Of a stretch of DNA of 64,000 bases, positions 45,606 through 54,017 are shown in pieces. Origin of the DNA: Acuticoccus sediminis. GTDB taxonomy: Bacteria > Pseudomonadota > Alphaproteobacteria > Rhizobiales > Amorphaceae. Made by a program: the position numbers and the translations under genes. The notes under the pieces are model-generated. The model saw nothing but the letters and a program-made list of their open reading frames with translations, had not been told where the DNA came from and made no database searches. The stretch is from NCBI RefSeq assembly GCF_003258595.1, contig NZ_QHHQ01000003.1, forward strand, positions 558,001-622,000, given 5' to 3'. The stretch's first letter is position 1; each line of letters starts with the position of its first letter.

Positions 45606-48032
45606 ATGAAGCCTGCCCGTTTTTTGCCGTTCTCGCGCCGCGGGTCCTCGAAGGGCTCGCGCGACGCGGCCGATCGGGATCTGGTGGCGACCGCGTTCGA
45701 TGCCGAGTACTACCTCGCCAACAATCCCGACGTTGCCGCCACCGGCGCCGATCCCCTGCGCCATTTCATGAGTCACGGCTGGAGGGAGGGGCGCGACCCC
45801 GCGCCCGACTTTTCCGTGAACGATTACATGGAGATGAACCCGGACGTCGCGACGTCCGGCGCCAACCCCTACGTCCACTACCTGCGCCACGGCCGGGACG
45901 AGGGCCGCCCCGGGCGCAATACGTCGGCGCCGTCGCGCGAGCTGCGCGCCCTCATCGACCGCCACTTCGACACCGAGTTCTACCTGTCGCGCAACAAGGA
46001 CGTGGCAAGCCTCGGCCTCGATCCGGTCGAGCACTTCCTGCATGAAGGCTGGCGCGAACGGCGGGACCCGTCGCCGACCTTCTCCGTCGCGACCTACCTC
46101 GCCCAGCGGCCCGACGTCGCCGCCGCGGGGGTCAACCCGTTCGTCCACTTCCTGAACGACGAGCTCGTCAAGGAGCGGGCCAGGGCGCGCGCGCTCGAGC
46201 TGGCGCAGATGGACGAGGAGACGCGCTACAAGCTCATCGAGCCGGAATTCGACGTCGCCTTCTACCGCGAGCAGAACCCGGACGTGCCGGAGAGTTCGGA
46301 CGCCGCGCTGCACTACCTGCGCAACGGCTGGAAGGAAGGGCGCGACCCCGCCCCCTGGTTCTCCAGCAGCCGCTACATCAAGGACAACACCGACGTCGCG
46401 GAAGCCGCCATCGAGCCGTTCTCCCACTTCCTCTCCGTCGGCCGCAACGAGGGGCGGCGGACCTTCAAGACCGTCTTCGCCGACGTCAAGGCGCTCGGCG
46501 AGGCGCACGAGGCGATCGTCGAAGCCTTCGACGCCGCCTTCTACCAGGGCATCAACCGCGACATCGGCGGGGACATCGACCCGATCGACCACTACCTGCG
46601 CCACGGCTGGCAGGAGGGGCGCGACCCGGCGCCCTGGTTCTCCACCCGCGGCTACCTCGAACTGAACGAGGACGTCGCCGCGGCGGAGCTGAACCCGTTC
46701 GTCCACTACATCACCTCCGGGCGCGACGAGGGGCGGACGATCCGCCAGCCCTTCCGCCGCTGGGAGGCGACCAGCGCCCGGCCTGACAGCCTACCCCCGC
46801 TCCCCGTCTACACGCAGTCGCCCACCCTCCTGACACCGGCGATCATCACCCGGCGGATCATCGAGTCGGTCGGCGTCGACGGCACGCTCCTGGTGTCGGT
46901 GAGCGATGTCGACCCGGCGGACGCGACCGGCAGCGCGGGTGTTGCGCTGGCCTCGGAGGCGGCGACGGTGGCGGGCATCCGCCTGCCCTACCTCAACCTC
47001 CATCCCGAGGCGCCGCGGCCCGGTTTCGCCGCCCGCGCCGAGGACCCGGTGCTGCGCCTCCTGCTGGGCGGCACGCTGATCGGCTCCGCCAAGACGTCGT
47101 CGGTCATCGAGGCGCTGATGGCCGTACGCTACACGATGGTGGTCGACATGGTGTTCCACGGCCTCGCCGGGCATCATCCGGAGCGGCTCGCGGCGTACGC
47201 GGGCCTCTCCGGCGGCCGGCGGATGATGTGGCTGCACGACTATTGGCTCGCCTGCCCCTGCCGGCGCCTCCTCAACCCGGACGGCCGCACCAGCAACCCG
47301 ATCACCGGCGAACCGGCCCATAGCTGCCGGTTCGACAAGGGGCGGCCGGAACAGACCCGCCGCGTCGGCGCGTTCCTGTCCGAGACGAAGTTCACCTACC
47401 TCGCGCCCTCGCTGGCGGCCAAGCGCAACGCCAGGCGCCTGCCGGTCGCCGACCCGCAGCTCATCGTCGTCGCCCCGCAGCTCAGCGTGGGGCCCGCTGC
47501 CGACGGCGCGGTGCGGAACGCCGCCTCGGGGCCGATCCGCGTGGCGTTCGCCGCGGACCCGCTGGACGATTGCGCCTGGCCTTTGTTCCAGGAGATCGCC
47601 CGCCGCCACGCCTTCGACGGCAACCACACGTTCGTGACGTTCATGCCGCGGCCCGACCTGCCGCACTTCATCTCCTACATTCCGGTGGAGACGCAGGCGT
47701 CGGCGGAATCGATCGCGGAGGCGATGATGAACGAGGCGATCGACGTCGTGCTCGTCGCGCCGAGCTGGCCGGTCCCCGTGTCGCGGGCGGCCCACGCGGC
47801 GCTCGCCGCCGGCTGCGCGATCATCTCCACGGAAGGGTCCGGAAACGCGGTGGATCTCGCAGCGCAGGCGCCCCACCATCTCGTCCTGCCGACGGACGAG
47901 GCCGTTCTCGAGGCATTCGCCGGGGGCGCCGTGGCGGACCTCGTCGCCCAGCTTCGCGCCGCCCCGATCGAGCTGCAGGCGTTGTCGGTCAACCCCGCGC
48001 CGCTCGCCCCGTCCGCCCCGGGGATGCGCTGA
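45606..48032 (+). CDS. Repeat-bearing glycosyltransferase-like protein
   Basis: 808 residues. The N-terminal half (about 31-380) has four pairs of 35-residue repeats; the consensus of a pair is FDxxFYLxxNPDVAxxGxDPxxHYLxxGW-xEGRDP then FSxxxYLxxNPDVAxxGxNPxxHYLxxGRDEGR. Such repeats occur in polysaccharide-related glycosyltransferases and surface proteins. The C-terminal half looks like a GT-B-type glycosyltransferase: it has WLHDYWLACPCRRLLNPDG with later Cys, then TYLAPSLAAKR and a Rossmann-like end, though the usual EPFG-type donor motif is not obvious. ATG 45606 has GGAG eight bases upstream. It has no signal peptide and is probably cytoplasmic. A role in capsule or matrix synthesis is inference. 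Confidence 0.7.
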   Translation: MKPARFLPFSRRGSSKGSRDAADRDLVATAFDAEYYLANNPDVAATGADPLRHFMSHGWREGRDPAPDFSVNDYMEMNPDVATSGANPYVHYLRHGRDEGRPGRNTSAPSRELRALIDRHFDTEFYLSRNKDVASLGLDPVEHFLHEGWRERRDPSPTFSVATYLAQRPDVAAAGVNPFVHFLNDELVKERARARALELAQMDEETRYKLIEPEFDVAFYREQNPDVPESSDAALHYLRNGWKEGRDPAPWFSSSRYIKDNTDVAEAAIEPFSHFLSVGRNEGRRTFKTVFADVKALGEAHEAIVEAFDAAFYQGINRDIGGDIDPIDHYLRHGWQEGRDPAPWFSTRGYLELNEDVAAAELNPFVHYITSGRDEGRTIRQPFRRWEATSARPDSLPPLPVYTQSPTLLTPAIITRRIIESVGVDGTLLVSVSDVDPADATGSAGVALASEAATVAGIRLPYLNLHPEAPRPGFAARAEDPVLRLLLGGTLIGSAKTSSVIEALMAVRYTMVVDMVFHGLAGHHPERLAAYAGLSGGRRMMWLHDYWLACPCRRLLNPDGRTSNPITGEPAHSCRFDKGRPEQTRRVGAFLSETKFTYLAPSLAAKRNARRLPVADPQLIVVAPQLSVGPAADGAVRNAASGPIRVAFAADPLDDCAWPLFQEIARRHAFDGNHTFVTFMPRPDLPHFISYIPVETQASAESIAEAMMNEAIDVVLVAPSWPVPVSRAAHAALAAGCAIISTEGSGNAVDLAAQAPHHLVLPTDEAVLEAFAGGAVADLVAQLRAAPIELQALSVNPAPLAPSAPGMR
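45696..46745 (+). repeat. Eight 35-residue NPDVA/GWxEGRDP repeats
   Basis: Four tandem pairs within the glycosyltransferase-like gene start near residues 31, 118, 217 and 307. Each pair has a GW-x-EGRDP half and a GRxEGR half. The third and fourth pairs are degenerate at NPDV (NTDVA, NRDIG). Linkers of 15-30 residues separate the pairs. Confidence 0.75.
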
Positions 48033-48044
48033 CGCCGGCTCCGT

Positions 48045-48069
48045 CCGGCCGCACCGCCATCGCGGCCGG
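48045..48069. terminator. Hairpin between convergent genes
   Basis: CCGGCCGC and GCGGCCGG form a perfect eight-base stem with a nine-base loop, 12 bases after the glycosyltransferase-like stop and ahead of the sufE stop. No U-tract is present. Confidence 0.5.
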
Positions 48070-48109
48070 GCCGGTCATTCCGGCGCGGTCTGCCCGTTCG
48101 GGGTGAAGG

Positions 48110-48526
48110 TCAGGCGGCTTCCGCGGCGAGGCGCACGGCATCGCTGCGGATGCGCTTCACCATCGAGTTCAGTCCGTTGGAGCGCTGCGGCGTCAGGTGC
48201 TCGGCCAGCTGCAGCCGGCGCAGGAACCCCTCGACGTCGAGGGTCGGGATGTCCGCGACGCGGCGCCCGCTGTAGAACGCGATCAGGATCGCGACCAGTC
48301 CGCGGACGATCATCGCGTCGCTGTCGCCCATCAGGGTCAGCGTGCCGTCGTCGAGGCGGGTCACCAGCCACACCTGCGAGACGCAGCCCTCGACCTTCGT
48401 GGTGTTCGTCTTCAGCGCGTCCGGGAACTCGGGCAACTCGCGGCCGAGCTCGATGACGTACCGGTAGCGTTCCTCCCAGTCGTCGATCAGCTCGAAAGCC
48501 TCTGCGATGTCGTCTGCGTTCGTCAT
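48110..48526 (-). CDS. sufE: SufE-like cysteine desulfuration protein
   Basis: 138 residues. It accepts persulfide sulfur from a cysteine desulfurase (SufS) and passes it on for Fe-S cluster assembly. The acceptor Cys is in VEGCVSQVWL, and the N-terminal LIDDWEERYRYVIELGRELP is characteristic. ATG 48526 is selected because GGAGGG lies seven bases upstream; the frame opens slightly earlier without a ribosome site. It stands alone, away from a suf operon, next to the DUF6456 gene, as is common in Hyphomicrobiales. Confidence 0.93.
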   Translation of the reverse strand: MTNADDIAEAFELIDDWEERYRYVIELGRELPEFPDALKTNTTKVEGCVSQVWLVTRLDDGTLTLMGDSDAMIVRGLVAILIAFYSGRRVADIPTLDVEGFLRRLQLAEHLTPQRSNGLNSMVKRIRSDAVRLAAEAA

Positions 48527-48584
48527 AACGGCCCTCCGATGTGGGCAACATGGTACCAAGCGCCGCGAATGTCAGGACCAAAGT

Positions 48585-49355
48585 TCAAGCCGTGGGCCGA
48601 TAATCGGCACTTCCCCAGTGAACGAGGCCGGCCCGCGCCGCGCCGGAGACGGACGGAGCCATCCCATAATGCTGCGCCAGCCGGTCGAGCGCGAGCCGCA
48701 GGATCACCTTGCCGCACCGCTGGGGCCAGCCGTGCTGCTTCTCCACCGTCTCGAGCCCCCGCTCCTCGCAGCATACCGCGTAGAGGACCGAGGATAGTTC
48801 CGGCCCCACCGCGTCGAGCGCATTGCGCACGCGGCGCCGCGCGTCCTGTGCGGCCTCGCCCACGGTGAGGCGGTCCTGCGGGCTCTCGCCCCGCACGCCC
48901 GACACGTCCCAGGACTGCGTCACACGATCGCGCTGCATCCCCCGCTCATGGTCGGCCGAGAGGCGCTGCCCGGCGTCGAGCTGGGTGCGCGAGATCATCG
49001 GCTGTCCGCTCCGGTCCCGCCGCGTCGCGAGCCAGGCCAGCGGGCTTTCCGCGGCGTTGCGCGCCAGCGGCGTCTCGCGGCCGGCGACGGCGTCGGTGAC
49101 GATCTCGCGATGCTGTGCGGCGAACCTGTCGTCCGGGACCGCAGCGAGCGCGCGCCGCAGGAACATGTCCCCGGCGGGCGTGCGGCGGACCCGCCCCCGC
49201 TCGACGGCGATCAGGTCGTCCGACAGGAGCCGATCCACCTCGCCCGCGCCGACCTCGGTCACCGCACCGTCCGGCGAGGATAGCCGAAGTCCGCCGTCCG
49301 CCTGCAAGGCCACATACTGCCGGCCGAGGCGACGCAGAATGCTCGTCGCGTTCAT
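48585..49355 (-). CDS. DUF6456 domain protein
   Basis: 256 residues. The N-terminal part (about 1-90) resembles a winged-helix fold (ILRRLGRQYVALQ, VDRLLSDDLIAVERGRVRRTPAGD). The C-terminal DUF6456 region contains SPLAWLATRRDRSGQPMIS, LDAGQRLSADHERG and a terminal RLALDRLAQHYG helix. The function is unknown; it is probably DNA-binding (inference). ATG 49355 overlaps the stop of the upstream DnaA-like gene (ATGA), so the two are translated as a pair and may act together. Confidence 0.82.
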   Translation of the reverse strand: MNATSILRRLGRQYVALQADGGLRLSSPDGAVTEVGAGEVDRLLSDDLIAVERGRVRRTPAGDMFLRRALAAVPDDRFAAQHREIVTDAVAGRETPLARNAAESPLAWLATRRDRSGQPMISRTQLDAGQRLSADHERGMQRDRVTQSWDVSGVRGESPQDRLTVGEAAQDARRRVRNALDAVGPELSSVLYAVCCEERGLETVEKQHGWPQRCGKVILRLALDRLAQHYGMAPSVSGAARAGLVHWGSADYRPTA

Positions 49356-49756
49356 TCGAGGTTCGCCTCCACGGTCTTGCGGCAGAATTCCATGGCGGTC
49401 AGCCACGAATGAAGCTGCTCCTCGACCGTGGACACGATCGCGTCGATGTGCGGGCAGTCCCGCCTGTCTTCGACAACACGGCATGCGTGCGCTGCGGTTG
49501 TGCGGTCGCGGCAGAATACCGCGCCCGCCTCCGTCAGCGACCAGCCGAAGGTGACGTGCGCGCAGTACATGGAGATCTGTCGTGCGAAGGCGACCGGTGC
49601 TGTCCGCCGCGTCTTTGCACCCAGTTCATCAACCGGCAAATTCAGCGCGGCGGCGACGGTGACTTCGATCATACTACGGACCGTCCGCCGATCTATGGAT
49701 CTGCGCCTGTACCCCAAAGGTTGGGTCTCGATAACCGCCAACTCGTGTGTTTGCAT
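49352..49756 (-). CDS. DnaA domain-IV-like DNA-binding protein
   Basis: About 134 residues. The central part resembles the C-terminal DNA-binding domain of replication initiator DnaA: VTVAAALNLPVDELGAKTR is followed by ARQISMYCAHVTFGWSLTEAG, then FCRDRTTAAHACRVVED, which matches the GRDHTTV-hAxxxIE signature. The AAA+ ATPase part of DnaA is absent. ATG 49756 is preferred; a TTG at 49810 would add 18 residues but lacks a ribosome site. Coupled to the DUF6456 gene by a four-base overlap. Probably a transcription or replication regulator. Confidence 0.78.
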   Translation of the reverse strand: MQTHELAVIETQPLGYRRRSIDRRTVRSMIEVTVAAALNLPVDELGAKTRRTAPVAFARQISMYCAHVTFGWSLTEAGAVFCRDRTTAAHACRVVEDRRDCPHIDAIVSTVEEQLHSWLTAMEFCRKTVEANLE

Positions 49757-49982
49757 TCGCTTCGGCCTTTCGCCTTTCCCCTCGAAGGCGGACTGCTGCC
49801 CTGCCGTCAACGCAATCTAAAGTTGGACAAGAATGCGGGGATAACATGAAGCGACCGAGAAATGACTTTGGGGTTTTGAGCTTAACTGCGCCTGCCACGC
49901 GGGCTCCGGATGGCGCCCGTCCTATCCCCGCCGCCTTTTTGACCCATAATCTGCGCATTCCTTACTACAACGAGGAATTGCA

Positions 49983-50306
49983 ATGCGGAACTTGGGAGAC
50001 GCGCCGCACGGTCCGGAGCGGCAAGATCCGAACCGCGACAAGACCCTGCATGGCGCGGCGGAGGCGACCTCCTCCGCAGAGGCGCAATTCGGGACGGACC
50101 GGGCGCTGTCCTGGCTGCGTCGGGAGCTACGGAGAGAGCGTGCCCGCGGGCGCAGCGGACACTGGACCTATAACCTGTCCCGGCACCTCGCCCTGCTCCG
50201 GGACGTGCGCCGCGCCGAAGGGGAAGCCCTGACGGCGCGCCCCGCCCCCCTCCCGGGGACAAGGCGGGCGGCGCCTGCCCCACGGCTCAGCCTCGACCCC
50301 GTGTGA
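49983..50306 (+). CDS. Small basic protein of unknown function
   Basis: 107 residues with no recognised family. The ATG has a good GAGGAATTGCA ribosome site. The middle is strongly helical and basic (ALSWLRRELRRERARG, then WTYNLSRHLALLRDVRRAEGE), and the C-terminal 25 residues are Pro/Ala-rich. It is followed 17 bases later by a strong terminator, which supports a real transcript ending here. It is divergent from the DnaA-like gene. Confidence 0.55.
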   Translation: MRNLGDAPHGPERQDPNRDKTLHGAAEATSSAEAQFGTDRALSWLRRELRRERARGRSGHWTYNLSRHLALLRDVRRAEGEALTARPAPLPGTRRAAPAPRLSLDPV

Positions 50307-50323
50307 AGGCGGCTCCCCATAAG

Positions 50324-50361
50324 AAAACGGCCCGCGCTGCGGGTGCAGCGCGGGCCGTTTT
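50324..50361. terminator. Strong bidirectional intrinsic terminator
   Basis: AAAACGGCCCGCGCTGC and GCAGCGCGGGCCGTTTT form a perfect 17-base stem around a GGGT loop. The A-tract and T-tract make it functional on both strands. It closes the small gene at 49983 and can also stop transcription coming from mucR. Confidence 0.92.
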
Positions 50362-50568
50362 AGATGTCGATACCGATGTCTGGCGGAGCGCCCTCGCTCC
50401 GGGCCTGGGCCCCTTCGTGGCGCAGCGATCGACGCTGCGGCCCTCGCGGGGTGATTCGGCCCGATCGTGGCGGGCGTCAGTCCGGTACCGCGCTAGTGCG
50501 GATTGCGACGCTGGGTCACAGCGGCGAGGACGTCTCCGTCCCCCCACCGCTGCGCCGCAGGATCGGTC

Positions 50569-51012
50569 TTACGACGCGGCGGACTTGCGACCGCGCGGCG
50601 CGGGCTTCTTGCGCTGCTGGCCGAGACCCATGCGCTTGGCCAGCTCGGAGCGGGCGGCGGCATAGTTCGGCGCAACCATCGGATAGTCGGCCGGAAGATT
50701 CCAACGCTCGCGGTATTCTTCCGGGGACAAGTTGTAGTGCGTGCGCAGGTGACGCTTCAGCGATTTGAATTTCTTCCCGTCCTCGAGACACACCAGATAG
50801 TCGGGCGTGATCGATTTCTTCACGGGAACGGCAGGCTTCAGAGGCTCCGGCTCGGGCTCAGGCTCGCCGCCATTGGTCTTCTGCAGCGCGGCGTAGACAT
50901 CGCCGATAAGGTTCGGAAGGTCGTGTGAGGCAACGGAATTATTGCTCACGTATGCGGATACAATCTCTGCCGCCAGATCGATAAGATTCGAGTCTTGGAC
51001 CGGTTCTGACAT
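50569..51012 (-). CDS. mucR: MucR/Ros-family zinc-finger regulator
   Basis: 147 residues. It is a global regulator of exopolysaccharide, motility and surface functions in alphaproteobacteria that binds AT-rich DNA and often represses its own gene. The C-terminal finger reads VCLEDGKKFKSLKRHLRTHYNL. The first Cys and both His are present while the second ligand position is Asp, the normal MucR variant of the Ros finger. The YRERWNLPADYPMVAPNYAA segment and the basic RKKPAPRGRK tail are typical. The N-terminal half contains the oligomerisation helices and a short EP repeat (EPEPEPEPL). Confidence 0.95.
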   Translation of the reverse strand: MSEPVQDSNLIDLAAEIVSAYVSNNSVASHDLPNLIGDVYAALQKTNGGEPEPEPEPLKPAVPVKKSITPDYLVCLEDGKKFKSLKRHLRTHYNLSPEEYRERWNLPADYPMVAPNYAAARSELAKRMGLGQQRKKPAPRGRKSAAS

Positions 51013-51257
51013 TTGTCACTCGTTCGTGTAAAGGAGCGTCTAGACCGTCAGACTGGATAGAGGGACGGCGACTGCGTTTGACGCCGTGATATTTATTCCA
51101 CATGAAACCGGGCTGCAAGATCACCCGACCAAGATTTCCAAAATTCATTGCGTGTATACCCGAAGTGAACTGAAACCCGACTTGCAAGACAAGGATCCCC
51201 GCAGAATTGGTGGACCTTGCTTTAGTCCTCGGTTGGTTCCCTCCGGGGGCTACCGCT
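51013..51257. promoter_or_regulatory. Upstream region of mucR and downstream of mrpG
   Basis: 245 bases without a gene. The stretch next to mucR holds AT-rich segments (TGATATTTATTCCACATG near 51090, AAGATTTCCAAAATTCATTG near 51130) that resemble the degenerate T-rich targets bound by MucR/Ros proteins. Autoregulation is therefore plausible but not shown. No strong terminator for the mrp operon was seen. Confidence 0.4.
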
Positions 51258-51614
51258 TCAGGTTGGGTGATATTCGCGCCCTTCCCGCTCCGACAATGCA
51301 TCATGCTTGGTCAGCGGCGAGGGCTTGTACCCCACCGTGTAAGCAGCCTTCGCCAACAAATGAGCAGAAACCGGGGCAGTTAACAAAAAGAATACAAAAC
51401 CCGCCAATGCCCGAAGCGCGACATCCGCTTCGCCAAAGAAAATGGCGAGGCCCGCCAGCAGTCCGCCGACCCCGACCGTCCCCGCCTTACTGGCCGCATG
51501 CATGCGCATGTAGAGATCGTCTAGGCGCACCAGTCCGATCGCCGCCACCATGATGAAGAACGAGCCGATCACGCACAGAATGCCCGTGATATAGGGCGTC
51601 AGCGTCGCCATCAT
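51258..51614 (-). CDS. mrpG: Na+/H+ antiporter subunit G
   Basis: 118 residues. Small membrane subunit of the Mrp cation/proton antiporter with three hydrophobic helices (about 8-30, 43-62, 66-90). Family motifs are LVRLDDLYMRMHAASKAGTVG and the ending LTAPVSAHLLAKAAY. It is the last gene of mrpABCDEFG and overlaps mrpF by four bases (ATGA). It has a hydrophilic tail of 20-odd residues. Confidence 0.93.
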   Translation of the reverse strand: MMATLTPYITGILCVIGSFFIMVAAIGLVRLDDLYMRMHAASKAGTVGVGGLLAGLAIFFGEADVALRALAGFVFFLLTAPVSAHLLAKAAYTVGYKPSPLTKHDALSEREGREYHPT

Positions 51615-51931
51615 GCCTCTCCGTCCGTCGTCGCCACCGTCCGCTCGACCGAAATGTCGCCGCGGCGGTGGATGAAACGCGCCAGCGCCACCGTGGACAG
51701 GAAGCCCACCAGGCCCAGCGCGATCGCGATATCAACGTAAATCGAGAACCCGGTGCGGATGCCGAACGCGACGATAAATCCCACCGCAGCATTCACCAGG
51801 AGATCGAGCGCCAGAACACGGTCGGGCAGACTCGGTCCGATCACGATCCTGCAAATAATCAGAATGAACGACGCCGACAACATCGCAAACGTGAGGATGT
51901 AACAGATCTGCAGAAATGCCGTACCACTCAT
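51611..51931 (-). CDS. mrpF: Na+/H+ antiporter subunit F
   Basis: 106 residues, three membrane helices. The motif CRIVIGPSLPDRVLALDLLVN with the central Asp-Arg pair is diagnostic for MrpF/MnhF. It overlaps both mrpE and mrpG by four bases, so translation of E, F and G is coupled. Confidence 0.94.
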   Translation of the reverse strand: MSGTAFLQICYILTFAMLSASFILIICRIVIGPSLPDRVLALDLLVNAAVGFIVAFGIRTGFSIYVDIAIALGLVGFLSTVALARFIHRRGDISVERTVATTDGEA

Positions 51932-52404
51932 GATGCGAAGACCCTCTGGATGCGCCGTTCAAAGCTCGCCTTGGTGTCCCGGACAACGGCCTCGGGATCC
52001 GGCGCGTCAATGGCATGAATGTACAAGGTGGATCGATCGTCCGAGACGTCGACCGACAACGTTCCCGGCGTCAGCGTGATCATGTTGGCCAGCATCGTAA
52101 TCTCTGCCGGTGTCTTCACATCGAGCGGAAATGCGATGATCGCGGGCTGCAATTCACGAGAAGGTGATAGCACGATCGTCGCCACGTTCACCGACGACTT
52201 GATCAGCTCGTAAACGAAGATCAGCGCCAGTTGTATGATCATGGCGGCCTGACGGAAGTGCGAGACGGACCCCGCCTCCTCCCGGATCATCGCCAGCGCC
52301 AGTCCACCGATGACGAACCCGAAGAGGAGGTTCAGGAACCCGAAGTGGCCCGTCATCGCGGCCCAGGCGGCCGCGAGCAGCATGTTGATCAGGATCGTGG
52401 CCAT
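51928..52404 (-). CDS. mrpE: Na+/H+ antiporter subunit E
   Basis: 158 residues. An N-terminal pair of membrane helices is followed by a third (LALIFVYELIKSSVNVA). The cytoplasmic domain has the family motif NMITLTPGTLSVDVSDDRSTLYIHAID. It starts one base after the mrpD stop and overlaps mrpF. Confidence 0.94.
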   Translation of the reverse strand: MATILINMLLAAAWAAMTGHFGFLNLLFGFVIGGLALAMIREEAGSVSHFRQAAMIIQLALIFVYELIKSSVNVATIVLSPSRELQPAIIAFPLDVKTPAEITMLANMITLTPGTLSVDVSDDRSTLYIHAIDAPDPEAVVRDTKASFERRIQRVFAS

Positions 52405-52405
52405 C

Positions 52406-54013
52406 TCAGTGCGTCTCCACCAGAACCCGCGTCACGTAGGCGCTCGGATCGAGGAGGCCCGCGACGCCCTCGCGCGCCGGCTCGATCACCAGTTGCGGCA
52501 CGATGCCGAGAAGCACCACCAGCGCGGCGAGGATCAGAATTCCCGCCCGCGCCGAGCGGGTCCCCGGCTGGAGCGACGGTCCCTCGATCTCGCCGTCGTC
52601 GGTCGGCTTCAGGAACGTGAGCGCCCAGGCCTTGCCGGCCGTGATCGTCGTCAGGAAGCCCGACAGTATGATGCCGATGACCCCGGCGATTCCGAGCGCC
52701 CCGGCCGTTTCGAGCGAGGCCTGCACCAGCATAAGCTTCGGCCAGAAGCCTGAGAACGGCGGCAGACCGGCCGCTGCGAAAGCAAACACCAGGAAGAGAC
52801 CGGCAATGAGGCCGGAGCGGGCATAGATGTTGGCGCCCGCGATCGTCAGCCCCCCGCCGAGACGCTCCGCCGCGCCGACGGCGAGGAAGATGCCCGTCAT
52901 CGCCAGGATCGAGTGGATCGCATAGACGACGGCGCCGGTGAGGCCCGCCGCGGTGCCGAGGCCGAAGCCGATCAGCATCACGCCGATGCCGGAGACGACC
53001 AGGAATGCCGCCATCCGCCTCAGGTTCGTCTGCGCCAGCGCGCCGAGACCGCCCAGGATGGCCGTCGCCACGCCCATCCAGCCGAGAATCGGCAGGTAGA
53101 CCGCGCCCTTCTCGCCGAAGATCATGATCATCACGCGCAGCAGCGAGTAGATGCCCACCTTGGTGAGGAGACCGGCGAAGACCGCCGCCACGACGATCCG
53201 CGGCGTGTGGTACGAGGCCGGAAGCCAGAAGTGGAGCGGGAACGCCGCCGCCTTCATGGCGAACGCCATGACGAAGAGCGCCGCCACCGTGGCGAGCGGG
53301 CCGGAATCCATCGCCGCGATCACGCCGCGGATGTCCGCCATGTTGAGCGTGCCGGTGAAGCCGTAGAGGACGCCGACCGCGATCAGGAAGATCGTCGTCG
53401 CGATGAGGTTGAGGACGCCGTACTTCACCGCGCCGTCAAGCTGGATCCGCTCGCCGCCGAGGATGAGCAGGCCGAACGACGACACGAGGAAGACCTCGAA
53501 CCAGACGTAGAGGTTGAAGATATCCCCGGTCGAGAACGTGCCGCAGACGCCCGCGATCAGCAGGCAGTAGAACGTGTAGAAGCCGAACGCGGTCCGCTCC
53601 TCGTCGATGTCGCGGCGGGCATAGAAGAAGCCCGCGAGCCCCACGACACAGGTGGCGAGCACGAAGAGCGCCCCCAGCCGGTCCACGGTCAGAACGATGC
53701 CGAACGGCGGCAGCCAGTTGCCGGCCGACATCACCAGCGGCCCGTTCGCCGCGACGACGCCGTTGAGCAGCAGGGCGAAGAGCGTCGCCAGCAGCAGCGC
53801 CACCATCGCGATCGGCGCCTGCCAGGTCACCCGGTGCCGCAGCATCAGGCAGAGGCCGGAGCCGATCATCGGCACCAGGATCGGCAGGATCGCGAGCCAC
53901 GTGGTCACCGAGGTATCGCCGGCGAGCATCGCCGCGGCCCGTGCATCCGCCGAGGCGGCGAACGCGACCGACGGGGCGAGAAGGCCCGCCACAAGAAGAC
54001 AAATCAGCCGCAT
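52406..54013 (-). CDS. mrpD: Na+/H+ antiporter subunit D
   Basis: 535 residues, a proton-channel subunit related to NuoM/NuoN of complex I. About fourteen helices are predicted. Key motifs are WFEVFLVSSFGLL, the Lys-containing FVMAFAMKAAAFPLHFWLPASYHTPRI and the later LFVFAFAAAGLPPFSGFWPKL. ATG 54013 is used, four bases after the mrpC stop. The N-terminus MRLICLLVAGLLAPSVAFA looks like an added signal-type helix before the usual first segment. Confidence 0.93.
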   Translation of the reverse strand: MRLICLLVAGLLAPSVAFAASADARAAAMLAGDTSVTTWLAILPILVPMIGSGLCLMLRHRVTWQAPIAMVALLLATLFALLLNGVVAANGPLVMSAGNWLPPFGIVLTVDRLGALFVLATCVVGLAGFFYARRDIDEERTAFGFYTFYCLLIAGVCGTFSTGDIFNLYVWFEVFLVSSFGLLILGGERIQLDGAVKYGVLNLIATTIFLIAVGVLYGFTGTLNMADIRGVIAAMDSGPLATVAALFVMAFAMKAAAFPLHFWLPASYHTPRIVVAAVFAGLLTKVGIYSLLRVMIMIFGEKGAVYLPILGWMGVATAILGGLGALAQTNLRRMAAFLVVSGIGVMLIGFGLGTAAGLTGAVVYAIHSILAMTGIFLAVGAAERLGGGLTIAGANIYARSGLIAGLFLVFAFAAAGLPPFSGFWPKLMLVQASLETAGALGIAGVIGIILSGFLTTITAGKAWALTFLKPTDDGEIEGPSLQPGTRSARAGILILAALVVLLGIVPQLVIEPAREGVAGLLDPSAYVTRVLVETH

Positions 54014-54017
54014 ACCG

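Noticed and set aside
49939-49968. Promoter-like TTGACC with TACTAC before the small gene at 49983
   Set aside because: A start site at this spacing would remove the ribosome site of the gene, and the -10 match is weak.
50362-50568. Gene-like frames between the terminator and mucR
   Set aside because: Short, without ribosome sites, and several overlap mucR antisense; treated as non-coding.
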